This document shows, piece after piece, positions 1 to 7,732 of a stretch of 64,000 nucleotides of DNA. Location: NCBI GenBank assembly GCA_028224375.1, contig JAOIVW010000002.1, positions 1-64,000 on the forward strand. Reading direction: 5' to 3'. Each line of letters begins with the position of its first letter. Within the stretch, counting starts at the first letter, position 1. A program made the position numbers and the translations under genes. Below the pieces are notes generated by a model, which did no database searches, had not been told where the DNA came from, and saw only the letters and a list, made by a program, of their open reading frames with translations. This DNA is from Hellea sp. Lineage in GTDB: Bacteria; Pseudomonadota; Alphaproteobacteria; Caulobacterales; Maricaulaceae.

Positions 1-432
1 TGATAAATCGCCCTCATAGTCCCCTGACTTTATCCCTGCCATCGAGATAAGCCAATCTGGGCAACGCCGCCGCCAGAGAGCGGGGCCTTCAAGTTTTGCA
101 TTGCGGCGAAAATGCACACCATCGGCTCCAACTTCTATCGCGAGCTGAGGGTCGGCCCCGATAAGAAATTGTTGGCCTCTTGCAAATGAAATCTGTCGCA
201 GAGCTTCGGCATCTACAAATCTATGTGCGCTTCCGAAATGACGGTAAATAAGTGTCGCGCCTTTAGGAAGGTTTCCCGCCGCTTGGACGACATCAACGAC
301 GCGCTCTGGGTCAGTCATAAATATAAGCGGGGACAAACGGCTGGGACGAGGGCGAGCCTGATAAAGTTCTGTTGCGACCTTCGCAATCGTATCTCTTCCC
401 TTATAATCCCATTCGGGGTAAACCGCGCACAT
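1..432 (-). CDS. Thiamine phosphate synthase-like (ThiE/TenI) protein, C-terminus missing
   Basis: Translating the minus strand from the ATG at 432 gives about 144 residues that run off the window start. The protein begins MCAVYPEWDYKG and contains PLIFMTDPERVVD, LIYRHFG and FLIGADPQLAIEVGADGVHF, a pattern of the TIM-barrel TMP synthase/TenI family (joining of the pyrimidine and thiazole halves of thiamine). Several alphaproteobacteria have a second, divergent ThiE-like protein of this kind, so true TMP synthase activity is uncertain. The frame is open throughout. Its ATG overlaps the yggS ATG on the other strand by two bases. Confidence 0.75.
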   Translation of the reverse strand, partial: MCAVYPEWDYKGRDTIAKVATELYQARPRPSRLSPLIFMTDPERVVDVVQAAGNLPKGATLIYRHFGSAHRFVDAEALRQISFARGQQFLIGADPQLAIEVGADGVHFRRNAKLEGPALWRRRCPDWLISMAGIKSGDYEGDLS

Positions 433-1111
433 GAGTGATGATCTGCCTATTGCTGAAAAACGAGCCTCTATCCTAGAGCGGATGGCGGGCGCTGCCAAGC
501 GGGCAGGCCGCGCGGATAGACCCGTATTGGTTGCCGTGTCCAAAGTGCAGCCTGATGTGCGGATAAAAGATATGCTGGCGGCGGGCCAAAAAACATTTGG
601 TGAAAACCGGGTGCAAGAAGCCCAAAAAAGATGGGGCGAAACATTTGCGGCGCATAGGGATGAGATTGAGCTGCGCCTGATTGGACCGCTGCAAACAAAT
701 AAGACTGAGGACGCGGTGCGGCTCTTTGATGTGATTGAAACATTGGACCGCGAAAAACTCGCCAAGGCGCTTGTGAAAGCCGCAGAAAAAGTCGGGCGGA
801 TGCCGCGTCTTTTGGTGCAGGTCAATACGGGCCAAGAGGATCAAAAGGCAGGGATTGCGCCCCAGGATGTTGAGGCATTTTTGGCGCTGTTAAAGGCGGA
901 GTATGATATTATCCCCGAAGGCTTGATGTGTATTCCGCCCGTTGATGAAGCCGCATCACCGCATTTCTGGCTTTTAAAAAAACTGGCCGATGAGCACGGG
1001 CTGAAAACGGTTTCTATGGGAATGAGCGGGGATTTCGAAACGGCTATAGAATTAGGCGCGACGCATGTTCGTGTAGGTTCTGCCCTTTTTGGCGCGCGTG
1101 ATTATGATTGA
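431..1111 (+). CDS. yggS: YggS family pyridoxal-phosphate homeostasis protein
   Basis: This is a 226-residue single-domain PLP-binding TIM barrel, the normal length for the family. Visible signatures are AVSKVQP with the PLP-binding lysine (about residue 36), FGENRVQEAQKRW, LIGPLQTNKT, LVQVNTGQEDQKAGI and the C-terminal SMGMSGDFETAI plus GATHVRVGSALFG phosphate-binding region. YggS proteins buffer free PLP and influence amino-acid pools; no catalytic reaction is established. The start at 431 gives an N-terminus of usual length, but no clear Shine-Dalgarno is seen and the upstream DNA is coding on the other strand. Confidence 0.95.
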   Translation: MSDDLPIAEKRASILERMAGAAKRAGRADRPVLVAVSKVQPDVRIKDMLAAGQKTFGENRVQEAQKRWGETFAAHRDEIELRLIGPLQTNKTEDAVRLFDVIETLDREKLAKALVKAAEKVGRMPRLLVQVNTGQEDQKAGIAPQDVEAFLALLKAEYDIIPEGLMCIPPVDEAASPHFWLLKKLADEHGLKTVSMGMSGDFETAIELGATHVRVGSALFGARDYD

Positions 1112-1142
1112 GATTTTGCCGTAAATTGGCTATAGTACTCTC

Positions 1143-1361
1143 ATGACAAAGCTCGAAGATTTTATAAATTACGCAAAAACACTTTCTCCCGAAGATTTAA
1201 AAGTTTTGGAATGGCAGCTTGAAGGATTGATGAAAGCTGATAATTTGGGACTTACAGCTGAGCAGTTGCAAGACGTTGAAACGCGCCGCCGCAAAACGCC
1301 AAAGATATATGCAACGGATGAGCAGGTTGAATCGCTCTTGGGAGAACCCCTCAATCCATGA
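1143..1361 (+). CDS. Candidate type II antitoxin
   Basis: This 72-residue acidic, helical protein (TKLEDFINYAKTLSPEDLKVLEW near the N-terminus) lies directly before a ParE-like toxin gene and overlaps it by 4 bases (ATGA). Size, position and overlap are those of an antitoxin in a type II module. The C-terminal half (RRRKTPKIYATDEQVESLLG) would be the toxin-wrapping segment. No clear ribbon-helix-helix or helix-turn-helix signature is visible, so the antitoxin subfamily is not assigned; similarity to the addiction-module (Unstab_antitox) type is possible. Function is inferred mainly from context. Confidence 0.65.
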   Translation: MTKLEDFINYAKTLSPEDLKVLEWQLEGLMKADNLGLTAEQLQDVETRRRKTPKIYATDEQVESLLGEPLNP

Positions 1362-1636
1362 AGTTGCGCCTAACCGAAGAGGCGCTTTTGGATTTGAAGT
1401 CTATTACAAATTACTTTGGAGCGATTTCAACACAAACTCTCTCAAACATAAGAGTAGATATTGCCCAAGCCTTTGAGTTCATCAGGACTCATCCAAAAGC
1501 CGGACTAAACATTAATGCGGAAGGTACGCAGCGTGTTATAACACGAAAATATAGCTTCATTATCGTTTACGACACATATCCAACAGAGTTAGAAATTATT
1601 GGTATCTACCGTTACCAAAACCGCGACTATTCCTGA
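1358..1636 (+). CDS. RelE/ParE-superfamily toxin
   Basis: This is a 92-residue protein, typical for ParE. It starts MKLRLTEEALLDLKSITNYF, the usual ParE opening (hydrophobic strand, then a helix with 'A..DL..I..Y'). It continues with IRTHPKAGLNI, RVITRKYSFIIVYDTYP and LEIIGIYRYQNRDY, matching the late beta strands that carry the arginine and aromatic residues. ParE toxins poison DNA gyrase while RelE relatives cleave mRNA; the target here cannot be told. It overlaps the antitoxin gene by 4 bases and converges with the L,D-transpeptidase gene, overlapping it by 10 bases. Confidence 0.82.
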   Translation: MKLRLTEEALLDLKSITNYFGAISTQTLSNIRVDIAQAFEFIRTHPKAGLNINAEGTQRVITRKYSFIIVYDTYPTELEIIGIYRYQNRDYS

Positions 1637-2175
1637 ATAGATAGCCCCATCCCGGGCTTTAGATGGCGTAATAACCTAACCATTACCTCAGGGGCAAAGG
1701 CGACGCAGCCAAGAGTCTCCCTATCATCAAACTGCGCAATATGACAGAAAACGGCGCTGCCCATTCCTGGCTCAGGCGGGCTGTCATTATGGTTCATAAC
1801 AAGAATAATGTCGTAAGCGCCGTCCTCGCGCCAAAGTTTTTCATGGCTGGCTTTATGCGGTAGACGAATAAAACGGTTATAGGCCGCGTCATCACTATCA
1901 TCACACCAACCATCATTTTCACGCAAAGGGCGGAAGGTTAAAGCGCTTTTGGGCCTCGGTAACCTATCTTCGCGGTAAAGCCCAAACCGCAATATATAGT
2001 CCCCCAGAGGTGTTTTTTCGTCTCCCTCTCGGCCAAGCGCTTGGGCAATCGCGCCCTTTCGTCCTATGCGGCAAGGGTATGATTTACCACCAAATTGAAC
2101 AATTTTAGCAGAAGCTTTTACAATTATATTCACATCTGGTCTCTTTTTCGTGATGTAATGCGAGGAAACTGGCAT
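1627..2175 (-). CDS. L,D-transpeptidase (YkuD-like) family protein
   Basis: This 182-residue protein has the YkuD catalytic-domain layout: GRKGAIAQALGREGDEKTPLG near the N-terminus and, near the C-terminus, VFCHIAQFDDRETLGCVAF with the His and presumed nucleophilic Cys. Such enzymes form 3-3 peptidoglycan cross-links or attach proteins to the wall. It belongs to the short family without an obvious signal peptide (starts MPVSSHYITKK), so its export route is unclear. A GTG further in (V at residue 15) is an alternative start. It is divergent from the response regulator gene. Confidence 0.85.
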   Translation of the reverse strand: MPVSSHYITKKRPDVNIIVKASAKIVQFGGKSYPCRIGRKGAIAQALGREGDEKTPLGDYILRFGLYREDRLPRPKSALTFRPLRENDGWCDDSDDAAYNRFIRLPHKASHEKLWREDGAYDIILVMNHNDSPPEPGMGSAVFCHIAQFDDRETLGCVAFAPEVMVRLLRHLKPGMGLSIQE

Positions 2176-2258
2176 TAGTCTTAACCTATAAACAAGTTTA
2201 AATAAGTTAGAATTTTTTCCAAATGGGCATAACCCCTTGGAATTTAAGAGAGATAAAC

Positions 2259-2966
2259 ATGGCCGTAAAAAAACGTATCTTAGTCATAGATGATGATGAT
2301 GATCTGCGCGAGGAGCTGGAAGAGCAATTTGGTCTCTATGACGAATTTGAAACGACAGCCGTTGGCACAGCGACGGAAGGTATTAATGCAGCTAAAGCTA
2401 ATAGTTATGATTTAATCCTGCTCGACGTTGACCTCCCTGATATGCTTGGCACCGAGGCTTGCCAACTCATGCGTAATGCGAATGTCGCAGCGCCGATTGT
2501 CATGCTGACAGGGAATGATGGTGATATGAATGAAATTTTGGGCCTAAACTCAGGCGCCAATGATTATGTCACGAAACCTTTTCGCTTCGCAGTATTGCTA
2601 GCGCGGCTTCGCGCACATTTGCGTAGCTTTGAACAAAGCGAAGATGCGGTCTTTCAAGTGGGGCCATATGAATTTGCGCCAGCTTATAAAAAGCTCACCC
2701 CTCCTCAGGTCGAGGGAGAGCGCCCTATACGTGATATCCGATTGACAGAAAAAGAAACGAATATCCTGAAATATCTCTATCGTGCGGGCGGTAAACCTGT
2801 CGGACGTGAAGAGTTATTGCACGAAGTCTGGGGTTATAATTCAGGTGTAACAACACACACACTGGAAACCCACGTCTATCGTTTGCGCCAAAAAATTGAA
2901 CCGGAAAAAGGCGTCGCGACTTTATTGGTCACGGAACCTGGCGGCTATAGGCTCGAATTAGGATAG
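2259..2966 (+). CDS. OmpR/PhoB-family response regulator (orphan)
   Basis: This 235-residue two-domain regulator has a receiver domain (about residues 4-118) with the acidic run VIDDDDDLREEL, the phospho-acceptor Asp in LILLDVDLPDM, the switch Thr in IVMLTGNDGD and the Lys in DYVTKPF. A winged-helix effector domain (about 140-233) follows, with RLTEKETNILKYLY and TTHTLETHVYRLRQKIEP. The start at 2259 is preferred over 2223 because AAGAGAGA sits just upstream. No histidine kinase gene is adjacent, so its partner and target genes are unknown. A terminator follows. Confidence 0.93.
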   Translation: MAVKKRILVIDDDDDLREELEEQFGLYDEFETTAVGTATEGINAAKANSYDLILLDVDLPDMLGTEACQLMRNANVAAPIVMLTGNDGDMNEILGLNSGANDYVTKPFRFAVLLARLRAHLRSFEQSEDAVFQVGPYEFAPAYKKLTPPQVEGERPIRDIRLTEKETNILKYLYRAGGKPVGREELLHEVWGYNSGVTTHTLETHVYRLRQKIEPEKGVATLLVTEPGGYRLELG

Positions 2967-2993
2967 GTCTTTCGCATTATATTAATTTTGATT

Positions 2994-3041
2994 AAAGCGA
3001 GTCATGCCCTTTTCAGGATTAAATGGCTCGCTTTTATTTTT
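2994..3041 (+). terminator. Intrinsic terminator after the response regulator
   Basis: AAAGCGAGtCAT (2994-3005) pairs with ATGgCTCGCTTT (3023-3034) over about 12 bp with one G-T pair, followed by TATTTTT. It ends the plus-strand regulator transcript, just before the convergent xthA gene. Confidence 0.8.
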
Positions 3042-3054
3042 GTGCTATTGGCCG

Positions 3055-3888
3055 CTATTTAGCACTTAAATCAATCACCTGCGTCATGGGCACATGGTCG
3101 CTGGGTTTGGCGTCCCATATGCGGCAGGGCACATGAATTTCGTGCGCCGCTTTTCCGCCCGCCTCAACACCAGGCCTTAGCGCAGGGCTGACCCAGATAT
3201 GATCGAGGCGGCGTCCACGATTGCTCTTCATGGGTTCACGGCCACGGTAACTCCACCAACTATAAAGCTTTTCCTCATCATCGGCGAATAGGCGAGAGCA
3301 ATCTGTAAAGTCATGGGTCTTACGAAGGGTTTCTAAAATTGAGACTTCGAGCGGCGTATGGGAGACAACTTTTAAAAGCTGCTTGTGGCTCCAGACATCA
3401 TTCTCATGCGGGGCGATATTAAAGTCACCAACAAGGACTTGCTGGTCATCGCCTTTGGCAAAACGCTCGGTAAAATAAAGGCGCATATTTTCAAGAAAAT
3501 CGAGCTTATGTTGAAACTTATCATTAATGACGGGGTCCGCGACATCGCCGCCCGCCGGGATATAGAAATTGTGAAATTCAAAGTCCTGATCCCCAGCGAT
3601 CACTTTGGTACTGGTATGTCGGGCGTGATCTAATGGACAAAAAGTTGTGGGGAGACGTTCCATGGGCAGCTTGGATACGGTGGCCGCGCCGTGATATCCT
3701 TTCATCCCTGCGACTTCGATAAATTTATAGCCCGCATCAATAAAAGGCTGGCTTGGGAATAAATCCGTTTCGCATTTAATTTCCTGCAAGCCGAGCACAT
3801 CAGGCTGCTGCTCATTTAAAAAACGAATGACTTGATCTATCCGAAGGCGAACAGAATTAATATTCCAAGTGGCAACTTTAATTTTCAT
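3055..3888 (-). CDS. xthA: Exodeoxyribonuclease III
   Basis: This is a 277-residue endonuclease/exonuclease/phosphatase-fold enzyme. Motifs in order are KVATWNINSVR, VLGLQEIKCE (metal-binding Glu), the HNFYIPAGGD region, LVGDFNIAPHENDVW (catalytic Asp and Asn), RRLDHIWVS and KPSDHVPM (terminal Asp-His). It acts as an AP endonuclease and 3'-5' exonuclease in base-excision repair; nth at 13.6 kb is in the same pathway. The 15 bases before ATG contain CACCTCC, which resembles the anti-Shine-Dalgarno rather than a ribosome-binding site, so initiation signals are weak or the gene is expressed from a short leader. Confidence 0.95.
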   Translation of the reverse strand: MKIKVATWNINSVRLRIDQVIRFLNEQQPDVLGLQEIKCETDLFPSQPFIDAGYKFIEVAGMKGYHGAATVSKLPMERLPTTFCPLDHARHTSTKVIAGDQDFEFHNFYIPAGGDVADPVINDKFQHKLDFLENMRLYFTERFAKGDDQQVLVGDFNIAPHENDVWSHKQLLKVVSHTPLEVSILETLRKTHDFTDCSRLFADDEEKLYSWWSYRGREPMKSNRGRRLDHIWVSPALRPGVEAGGKAAHEIHVPCRIWDAKPSDHVPMTQVIDLSAK

Positions 3889-3961
3889 GGGAGGTGCTTA
3901 GCGGAGCAATGCTGATGACTCAAACGCTTTAAGGCCCTGAATAGAAATAAAGGTGGAAAAG

Positions 3962-3995
3962 AAAAAAGCCGGCTCACATTATGCGGGCCGGCCTT
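3962..3995 (-). terminator. Intrinsic terminator after the mscS pair
   Basis: On the minus strand AAGGCCGGC pairs with GCCGGCTTT around a loop of about 14 bases, and the T run continues for six residues. It lies 28 bases beyond the stop codon of the downstream mscS gene. Confidence 0.85.
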
Positions 3996-4022
3996 ATATA
4001 AATTTAAATTTGGAGCTAGCGC

Positions 4023-4898
4023 TTAACCATCAAGTTCGATGCTTGTTGGGTAAGGAATAGTGATGCCGCCCTTATCAAAGGCTTCTTTAATCGACTTATT
4101 TAAGTCAAACATCACATCCCAATAATGCTCAGCTCTGCACCAGGCGCGGCTTTGAATATCGACAGAACTTTCATTGAGCAAAACAACTTTTGCCCAAGGC
4201 GCCGCAGGCTCAGTCAGAACGTCAGGGTGAGCTGAAGCTGTGTCTGTGATAATCTTAATGGCTTTGTCGATATCGTCATCATAATGAATGCCGTAATCCA
4301 CATCGACGCGGCGTACACCCATTGAGGTGAAGTTTTTAATCGTTGATCCCCAAGCCTCGCCATTGGCAATAATAACTTCAACATTATCAATTGTTGAAAG
4401 CTGTGTGGTGAAAATATTGAGATCTGTCACAACACCTTCCTCGCCGGCAACGCCGACATAATCGCCTAATTTATATGGCCGGAAGAGCATCAGCATCACG
4501 CCAGCTGCGACGTTACCAAGTGTGCCTTGAAGGGCCAGACCGATAGCTAATGTTGCGGCACCGAGCATGGCGACAAGAGACGCGGTTTCGACGCCTAGCT
4601 TTGTAATCGCCGCAATCACGACAAAAGCTGTCACAATATATTTGACAATAGAGGCAAAGAAATTACCGAGCGTATCGTCAATCTTCCCGTTTTTCGCCAC
4701 CATTTTACGAACGAGGTTCCCAGCAAAGCGGGCGATTTTCATACCAATCCACAAAATGAGAATGGCAAAGATCAAATTAATGATGACGGGCTGTGCCGTG
4801 GTCCAATAGCCCATTAATTTATCCGGGGTAAACATCCCGGCAGCGTCAGTGACCCCTTGGGTTGTTTGTGTTACAGCGTCTGTGGCGTCTTGTGCCAT
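4023..4898 (-). CDS. Small-conductance mechanosensitive channel (MscS family), second of a tandem pair
   Basis: This is a 291-residue MscS-type channel with about three membrane helices (roughly residues 33-55, 79-101 and 105-130). The pore-lining glycine/alanine helix TLAIGLALQGTLGNVAAGVML is followed by the FRPYKLGDYV beta-domain entry. The cytoplasmic vestibule follows, with TIDNVEVIIANGEAWGSTIKNFT and the C-terminal KEAFDKGGITIPYP. The channel releases solutes on hypo-osmotic shock. A good ribosome-binding site (AGGAGA) precedes the ATG, 10 bases after the upstream paralogue. An acidic/Thr-rich N-terminal stretch precedes TM1. Confidence 0.93.
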   Translation of the reverse strand: MAQDATDAVTQTTQGVTDAAGMFTPDKLMGYWTTAQPVIINLIFAILILWIGMKIARFAGNLVRKMVAKNGKIDDTLGNFFASIVKYIVTAFVVIAAITKLGVETASLVAMLGAATLAIGLALQGTLGNVAAGVMLMLFRPYKLGDYVGVAGEEGVVTDLNIFTTQLSTIDNVEVIIANGEAWGSTIKNFTSMGVRRVDVDYGIHYDDDIDKAIKIITDTASAHPDVLTEPAAPWAKVVLLNESSVDIQSRAWCRAEHYWDVMFDLNKSIKEAFDKGGITIPYPTSIELDG

Positions 4899-4908
4899 GA
4901 TAAGTCTC

Positions 4909-5763
4909 CTAGGCCTTTTTCAATTTGTTTAATTTAGATGCGGCCTTTTTAGGCGCAGGTTTTGTTTTAACTTTGATTTTAATTCCGTGTGGGTAGGGGA
5001 TGCCAATATTGGCCGCGTCCAGAGCCTTTTTGACAGGCTGTGATATTGAAACTTTAAGAGCTTTGTAATCGGCCGCATTGCACCACGCCCGAAGCTGTAA
5101 ATCGACCGAGCTTTCATTGAGATAAACAACTTTTGCCCAAGGCGCAGGATCATTCAGAACAAGAGGGTGATCTGCTGCGGCTTTCGTAATCGCGGCGATA
5201 GCTGTATCTATGTCTGCATCATAGCTGATACCAAAATCCATATCCAGGCGGCGTTTACCGAGGGACGTGTAGTTCTTTACAATTCCGCCCCAAATTTTGC
5301 CGTTCGCAATAATAATCTCAGTATTATTTGTCGTCTTCAGCCGCGTTGCGGTCATTTCAAGAGAGGTCACGACGCCGTTTTCGCCGCCAACTTCAACCTC
5401 ATCTCCAAGCTTGAAAGGGCGAAAAATCAGTAGCATAACGCCAGCGGCCAGATTTGACAGTGAGTCTTGAAGGACAAAGGCCATGGCTGCGCCCATACCC
5501 AAAACAGCGACTGAGATTGAACTTGTGTTGATCCCGAGAACGGTCAGGGCCGCGATGACGGCGGCAACCAATATAAGATAACCAACAAGGCTCGCAAAAA
5601 ATACCGACAAGCTCGCATCGGCTTTAGGCGAACGGTTCAGAGTGTTTTCAGTACCTTTACGGGCTTTACGGGCAACCCATCGTCCAATCCATAAGACCAG
5701 CAATGCCAGCACAACTGGCACAGCATATTTTACGACAATGGGTATTATATTTGAAAGATCCAA
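4909..5763 (-). CDS. Small-conductance mechanosensitive channel (MscS family), first of a tandem pair
   Basis: This 284-residue MscS homologue has TM1 at about residues 8-28, later helices up to residue 115, pore helix GAAMAFVLQDSLSNLAAGVML, then IFRPFKLGDEVEVGGENGVV and IGIPYPHGIKIKV. The C-terminus is lysine-rich (KTKPAPKKAASKLNKLKKA), unlike the next gene. It appears to start with TTG at 5763, behind GGGGGAAG; no ATG lies near. It is clearly a paralogue of the following channel (shared DYGIHYD/DFGISYD, SSVD, RAWC segments), indicating an old tandem duplication. A perfect CtrA-type box lies 29 bases upstream. Confidence 0.92.
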   Translation of the reverse strand: MDLSNIIPIVVKYAVPVVLALLVLWIGRWVARKARKGTENTLNRSPKADASLSVFFASLVGYLILVAAVIAALTVLGINTSSISVAVLGMGAAMAFVLQDSLSNLAAGVMLLIFRPFKLGDEVEVGGENGVVTSLEMTATRLKTTNNTEIIIANGKIWGGIVKNYTSLGKRRLDMDFGISYDADIDTAIAAITKAAADHPLVLNDPAPWAKVVYLNESSVDLQLRAWCNAADYKALKVSISQPVKKALDAANIGIPYPHGIKIKVKTKPAPKKAASKLNKLKKA

Positions 5764-5791
5764 TCTAACTTCCCCCTAGATTTGGCTTTCT

Positions 5792-5808
5792 TTAACGCAT
5801 GATTAACC
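5792..5808. promoter_or_regulatory. Putative CtrA box upstream of the mscS pair
   Basis: TTAA (5792-5795), seven bases, TTAACC (5803-5808) matches the full CtrA consensus TTAA-N7-TTAAC of alphaproteobacteria. It lies 29-45 bases before the first mscS start. A match of this quality is expected about once per window by chance, so position is the main support. Confidence 0.45.
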
Positions 5809-5847
5809 AAAAATGCAACTAGTCATAAAAAGAAATAGCAGTTGCAA
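5808..5847 (-). terminator. Possible weak terminator after lolA
   Basis: AGTTGCA and TGCAACT (5814-5820 and 5840-5846) form a 7-bp stem with a long 19-base loop, followed on the minus strand by TTTTT. The long loop makes it a modest candidate. Confidence 0.4.
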
Positions 5848-5851
5848 GTTT

Positions 5852-6529
5852 TTAACGGCGTCTGTCGCGCCTAGAATCATCACGCAAGATGAATAATCGT
5901 GGATTAATACGTTCATTATATTTGAGGTCGGACAGTAAAACGCGCGTCTCCCCGCCAAAATTATCAGCGATGATCCACTCTTTTAATGCAAGCGTATTAG
6001 CATCAAAAACCATCGTAATTGCGCCGTCCAATTCGCCTGACCCATCACGGGCCGTGACGCGCCATTCATTATAAGTCTTTTGAAGCGCAATAACTTCGGT
6101 ATCATTGGCCAAATCAATATTTTCTTTCAGGAAATAGTTGAGCGGTGTCGCAGAGAGCGGGACTCGGTCAATTGTTTCCAGCGCTTTATCTTGCTGTGTG
6201 AGCGTTACGCCGTCAGACACTATGAGGAGCGGGTTCGGCGCGTCATATTCAAAACGAAGCTTACCAGGACGTCTTATGTAAACCTGCCCCTGCGCAAAAG
6301 ATCCATCGGCAGCATATTGCGCAAAGCGGCCGGAAAAACTGGCGGTACTATTCATGGCCGCGTCAACTCTCGCGAGATCTGCGGGAACTGAGCGCGGATC
6401 CGTAAAGGCCGCTTGAGACGGCGCGGCCTGCAGCCTTTGCGGCGCGTTTTGTCCATTAGGCTGAACCTGGGCTATAGCAACAGGCGCCATAAGCGTCAGC
6501 GCAGCGGCCATCATCAAAAACTTTTTCAT
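5852..6529 (-). CDS. lolA: Outer-membrane lipoprotein carrier protein LolA-like
   Basis: This 225-residue protein has a clear signal peptide (MKKFLMMAAALTLMAPVAIA, cleaved before Q21). It is followed by a LolA-type half-barrel: DLARVDAAMNSTASFSGRFAQ, GQVYIRRPGKLRFEYDAPNP, LLIVSDGVTLTQQDKALETI, DRVPLSATPLNYFLKEN. LolA carries lipoproteins across the periplasm from LolCDE to the outer membrane. In alphaproteobacteria a LolB partner is often missing, so one LolA may do both jobs. The C-terminus is Arg-rich (RDDSRRDRRR). The gene stands alone on the minus strand. Confidence 0.9.
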   Translation of the reverse strand: MKKFLMMAAALTLMAPVAIAQVQPNGQNAPQRLQAAPSQAAFTDPRSVPADLARVDAAMNSTASFSGRFAQYAADGSFAQGQVYIRRPGKLRFEYDAPNPLLIVSDGVTLTQQDKALETIDRVPLSATPLNYFLKENIDLANDTEVIALQKTYNEWRVTARDGSGELDGAITMVFDANTLALKEWIIADNFGGETRVLLSDLKYNERINPRLFILRDDSRRDRRR

Positions 6530-6645
6530 GTCGAATCCTTATGGGGCTTCGTGATTTGATATAAGCCTTAGACAAGTTCGCTTTAATAGAAGCTGAATAT
6601 CTGCCTCATCTTAATTACAAATCTGTTAGGGTGATTAACCCCTAT

Positions 6646-7638
6646 TTACCCCTTTAGGGCCAGCTCGTGAATGGGTGTTTCAGGTCTTGCGCCGTAATGA
6701 CCGATAACTTCGGCGGCCGCGAGGCTACCTAAATGTCCGGCATCCGCCCAATCTAGGCCCATGGCACGCCCAGCTAAAACGCCTGCTGCGTATTGGTCGC
6801 CAGCGCCCGTTGTATCCACAACTTTATCCACAGGACAGGCTTTTACGTGATAACGGCGCTTTGCATCTTGGATAACAGAGCCTTTTTCGCCGCGCGTGAC
6901 GCAGGCCACAGTCTTAGTTTTTGTGAGCTTATCTAAGGCAGTATCAAGACTGTCCGTCTCATAAAGGCTGAGTATCTCATCTGTATTTGCAAACAGGATA
7001 TCCACATGGTTGTCCACAAGCTGGCGAAAATCGGCGCGGTGACGATCGACGCAAAAACTATCGGACAATGTCAAAGACACAGTACGCCCCGCCGCTTTGG
7101 CTATCTCGGCGACTTTTACAAAGGCCGCTTTGGCGGGCTCAGTATCAAAGAGATAACCCTCCAGATAAACACAGGCCGCGCTCTCGACTTTGGATTTTAC
7201 AATATCTTTGGGTGTGAACAGGCAGGATGTGCCCAAAAACGTGCTCATAGAGCGCTCCCCGTCAGGCGTAACCGCAATCAAGCAGCGCCCACTGGCAGGC
7301 CCGCTTATTTTGGGTTTGCTAGAAAAATCTACCCCGCCTTGCGCCATGCCTTGGCTGATGCGCTTACCCACGCCGTCATCGGCAACATTGCCTAAATATG
7401 CTGCGCGAAGCCCCAACGCGCCTATGCCAAACATCGTATTGGCCGCGGATCCGCCCGCAATCTCCTTAAGCTTGCTCGCTTTCTTAAGCGCCGTGTTTAG
7501 CGCTAGAGCACGCGGTTCATCAATCAAGGTCATCGAGCCTTTTTCAACGGTGTTATCTGTTAAAAAGTCATCAGAGACTGGCGCGATGATATCCATCAGC
7601 ACATTGCCTATACCCAATACATCAAATTCAGTTTTCAT
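6646..7638 (-). CDS. Adenosine kinase (PfkB/ribokinase family)
   Basis: This 330-residue PfkB-family kinase begins EFDVLGIGNVLMDIIAPV. It has the family signature 1 region IAGGSAANTMFGIGALG (about residues 61-77) and the catalytic signature VVDTTGAGDQYAAGVLAG near residue 280 with the base Asp. The substrate-binding pattern and length fit alphaproteobacterial adenosine kinases, which phosphorylate adenosine to AMP, although sugar kinases of the same fold cannot be fully ruled out. It is divergent from the ATP-grasp gene, with a 94-bp gap. Confidence 0.85.
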   Translation of the reverse strand: MKTEFDVLGIGNVLMDIIAPVSDDFLTDNTVEKGSMTLIDEPRALALNTALKKASKLKEIAGGSAANTMFGIGALGLRAAYLGNVADDGVGKRISQGMAQGGVDFSSKPKISGPASGRCLIAVTPDGERSMSTFLGTSCLFTPKDIVKSKVESAACVYLEGYLFDTEPAKAAFVKVAEIAKAAGRTVSLTLSDSFCVDRHRADFRQLVDNHVDILFANTDEILSLYETDSLDTALDKLTKTKTVACVTRGEKGSVIQDAKRRYHVKACPVDKVVDTTGAGDQYAAGVLAGRAMGLDWADAGHLGSLAAAEVIGHYGARPETPIHELALKG

Positions 7639-7732
7639 GTCACTTAGCCTTGTGGTTCACTCTTGTTCTTTTGGGGGGTCATAGTTACATGACTTGAAAA
7701 TTTAAAGCTAAAAAACCACCAGATAGTCCCTT

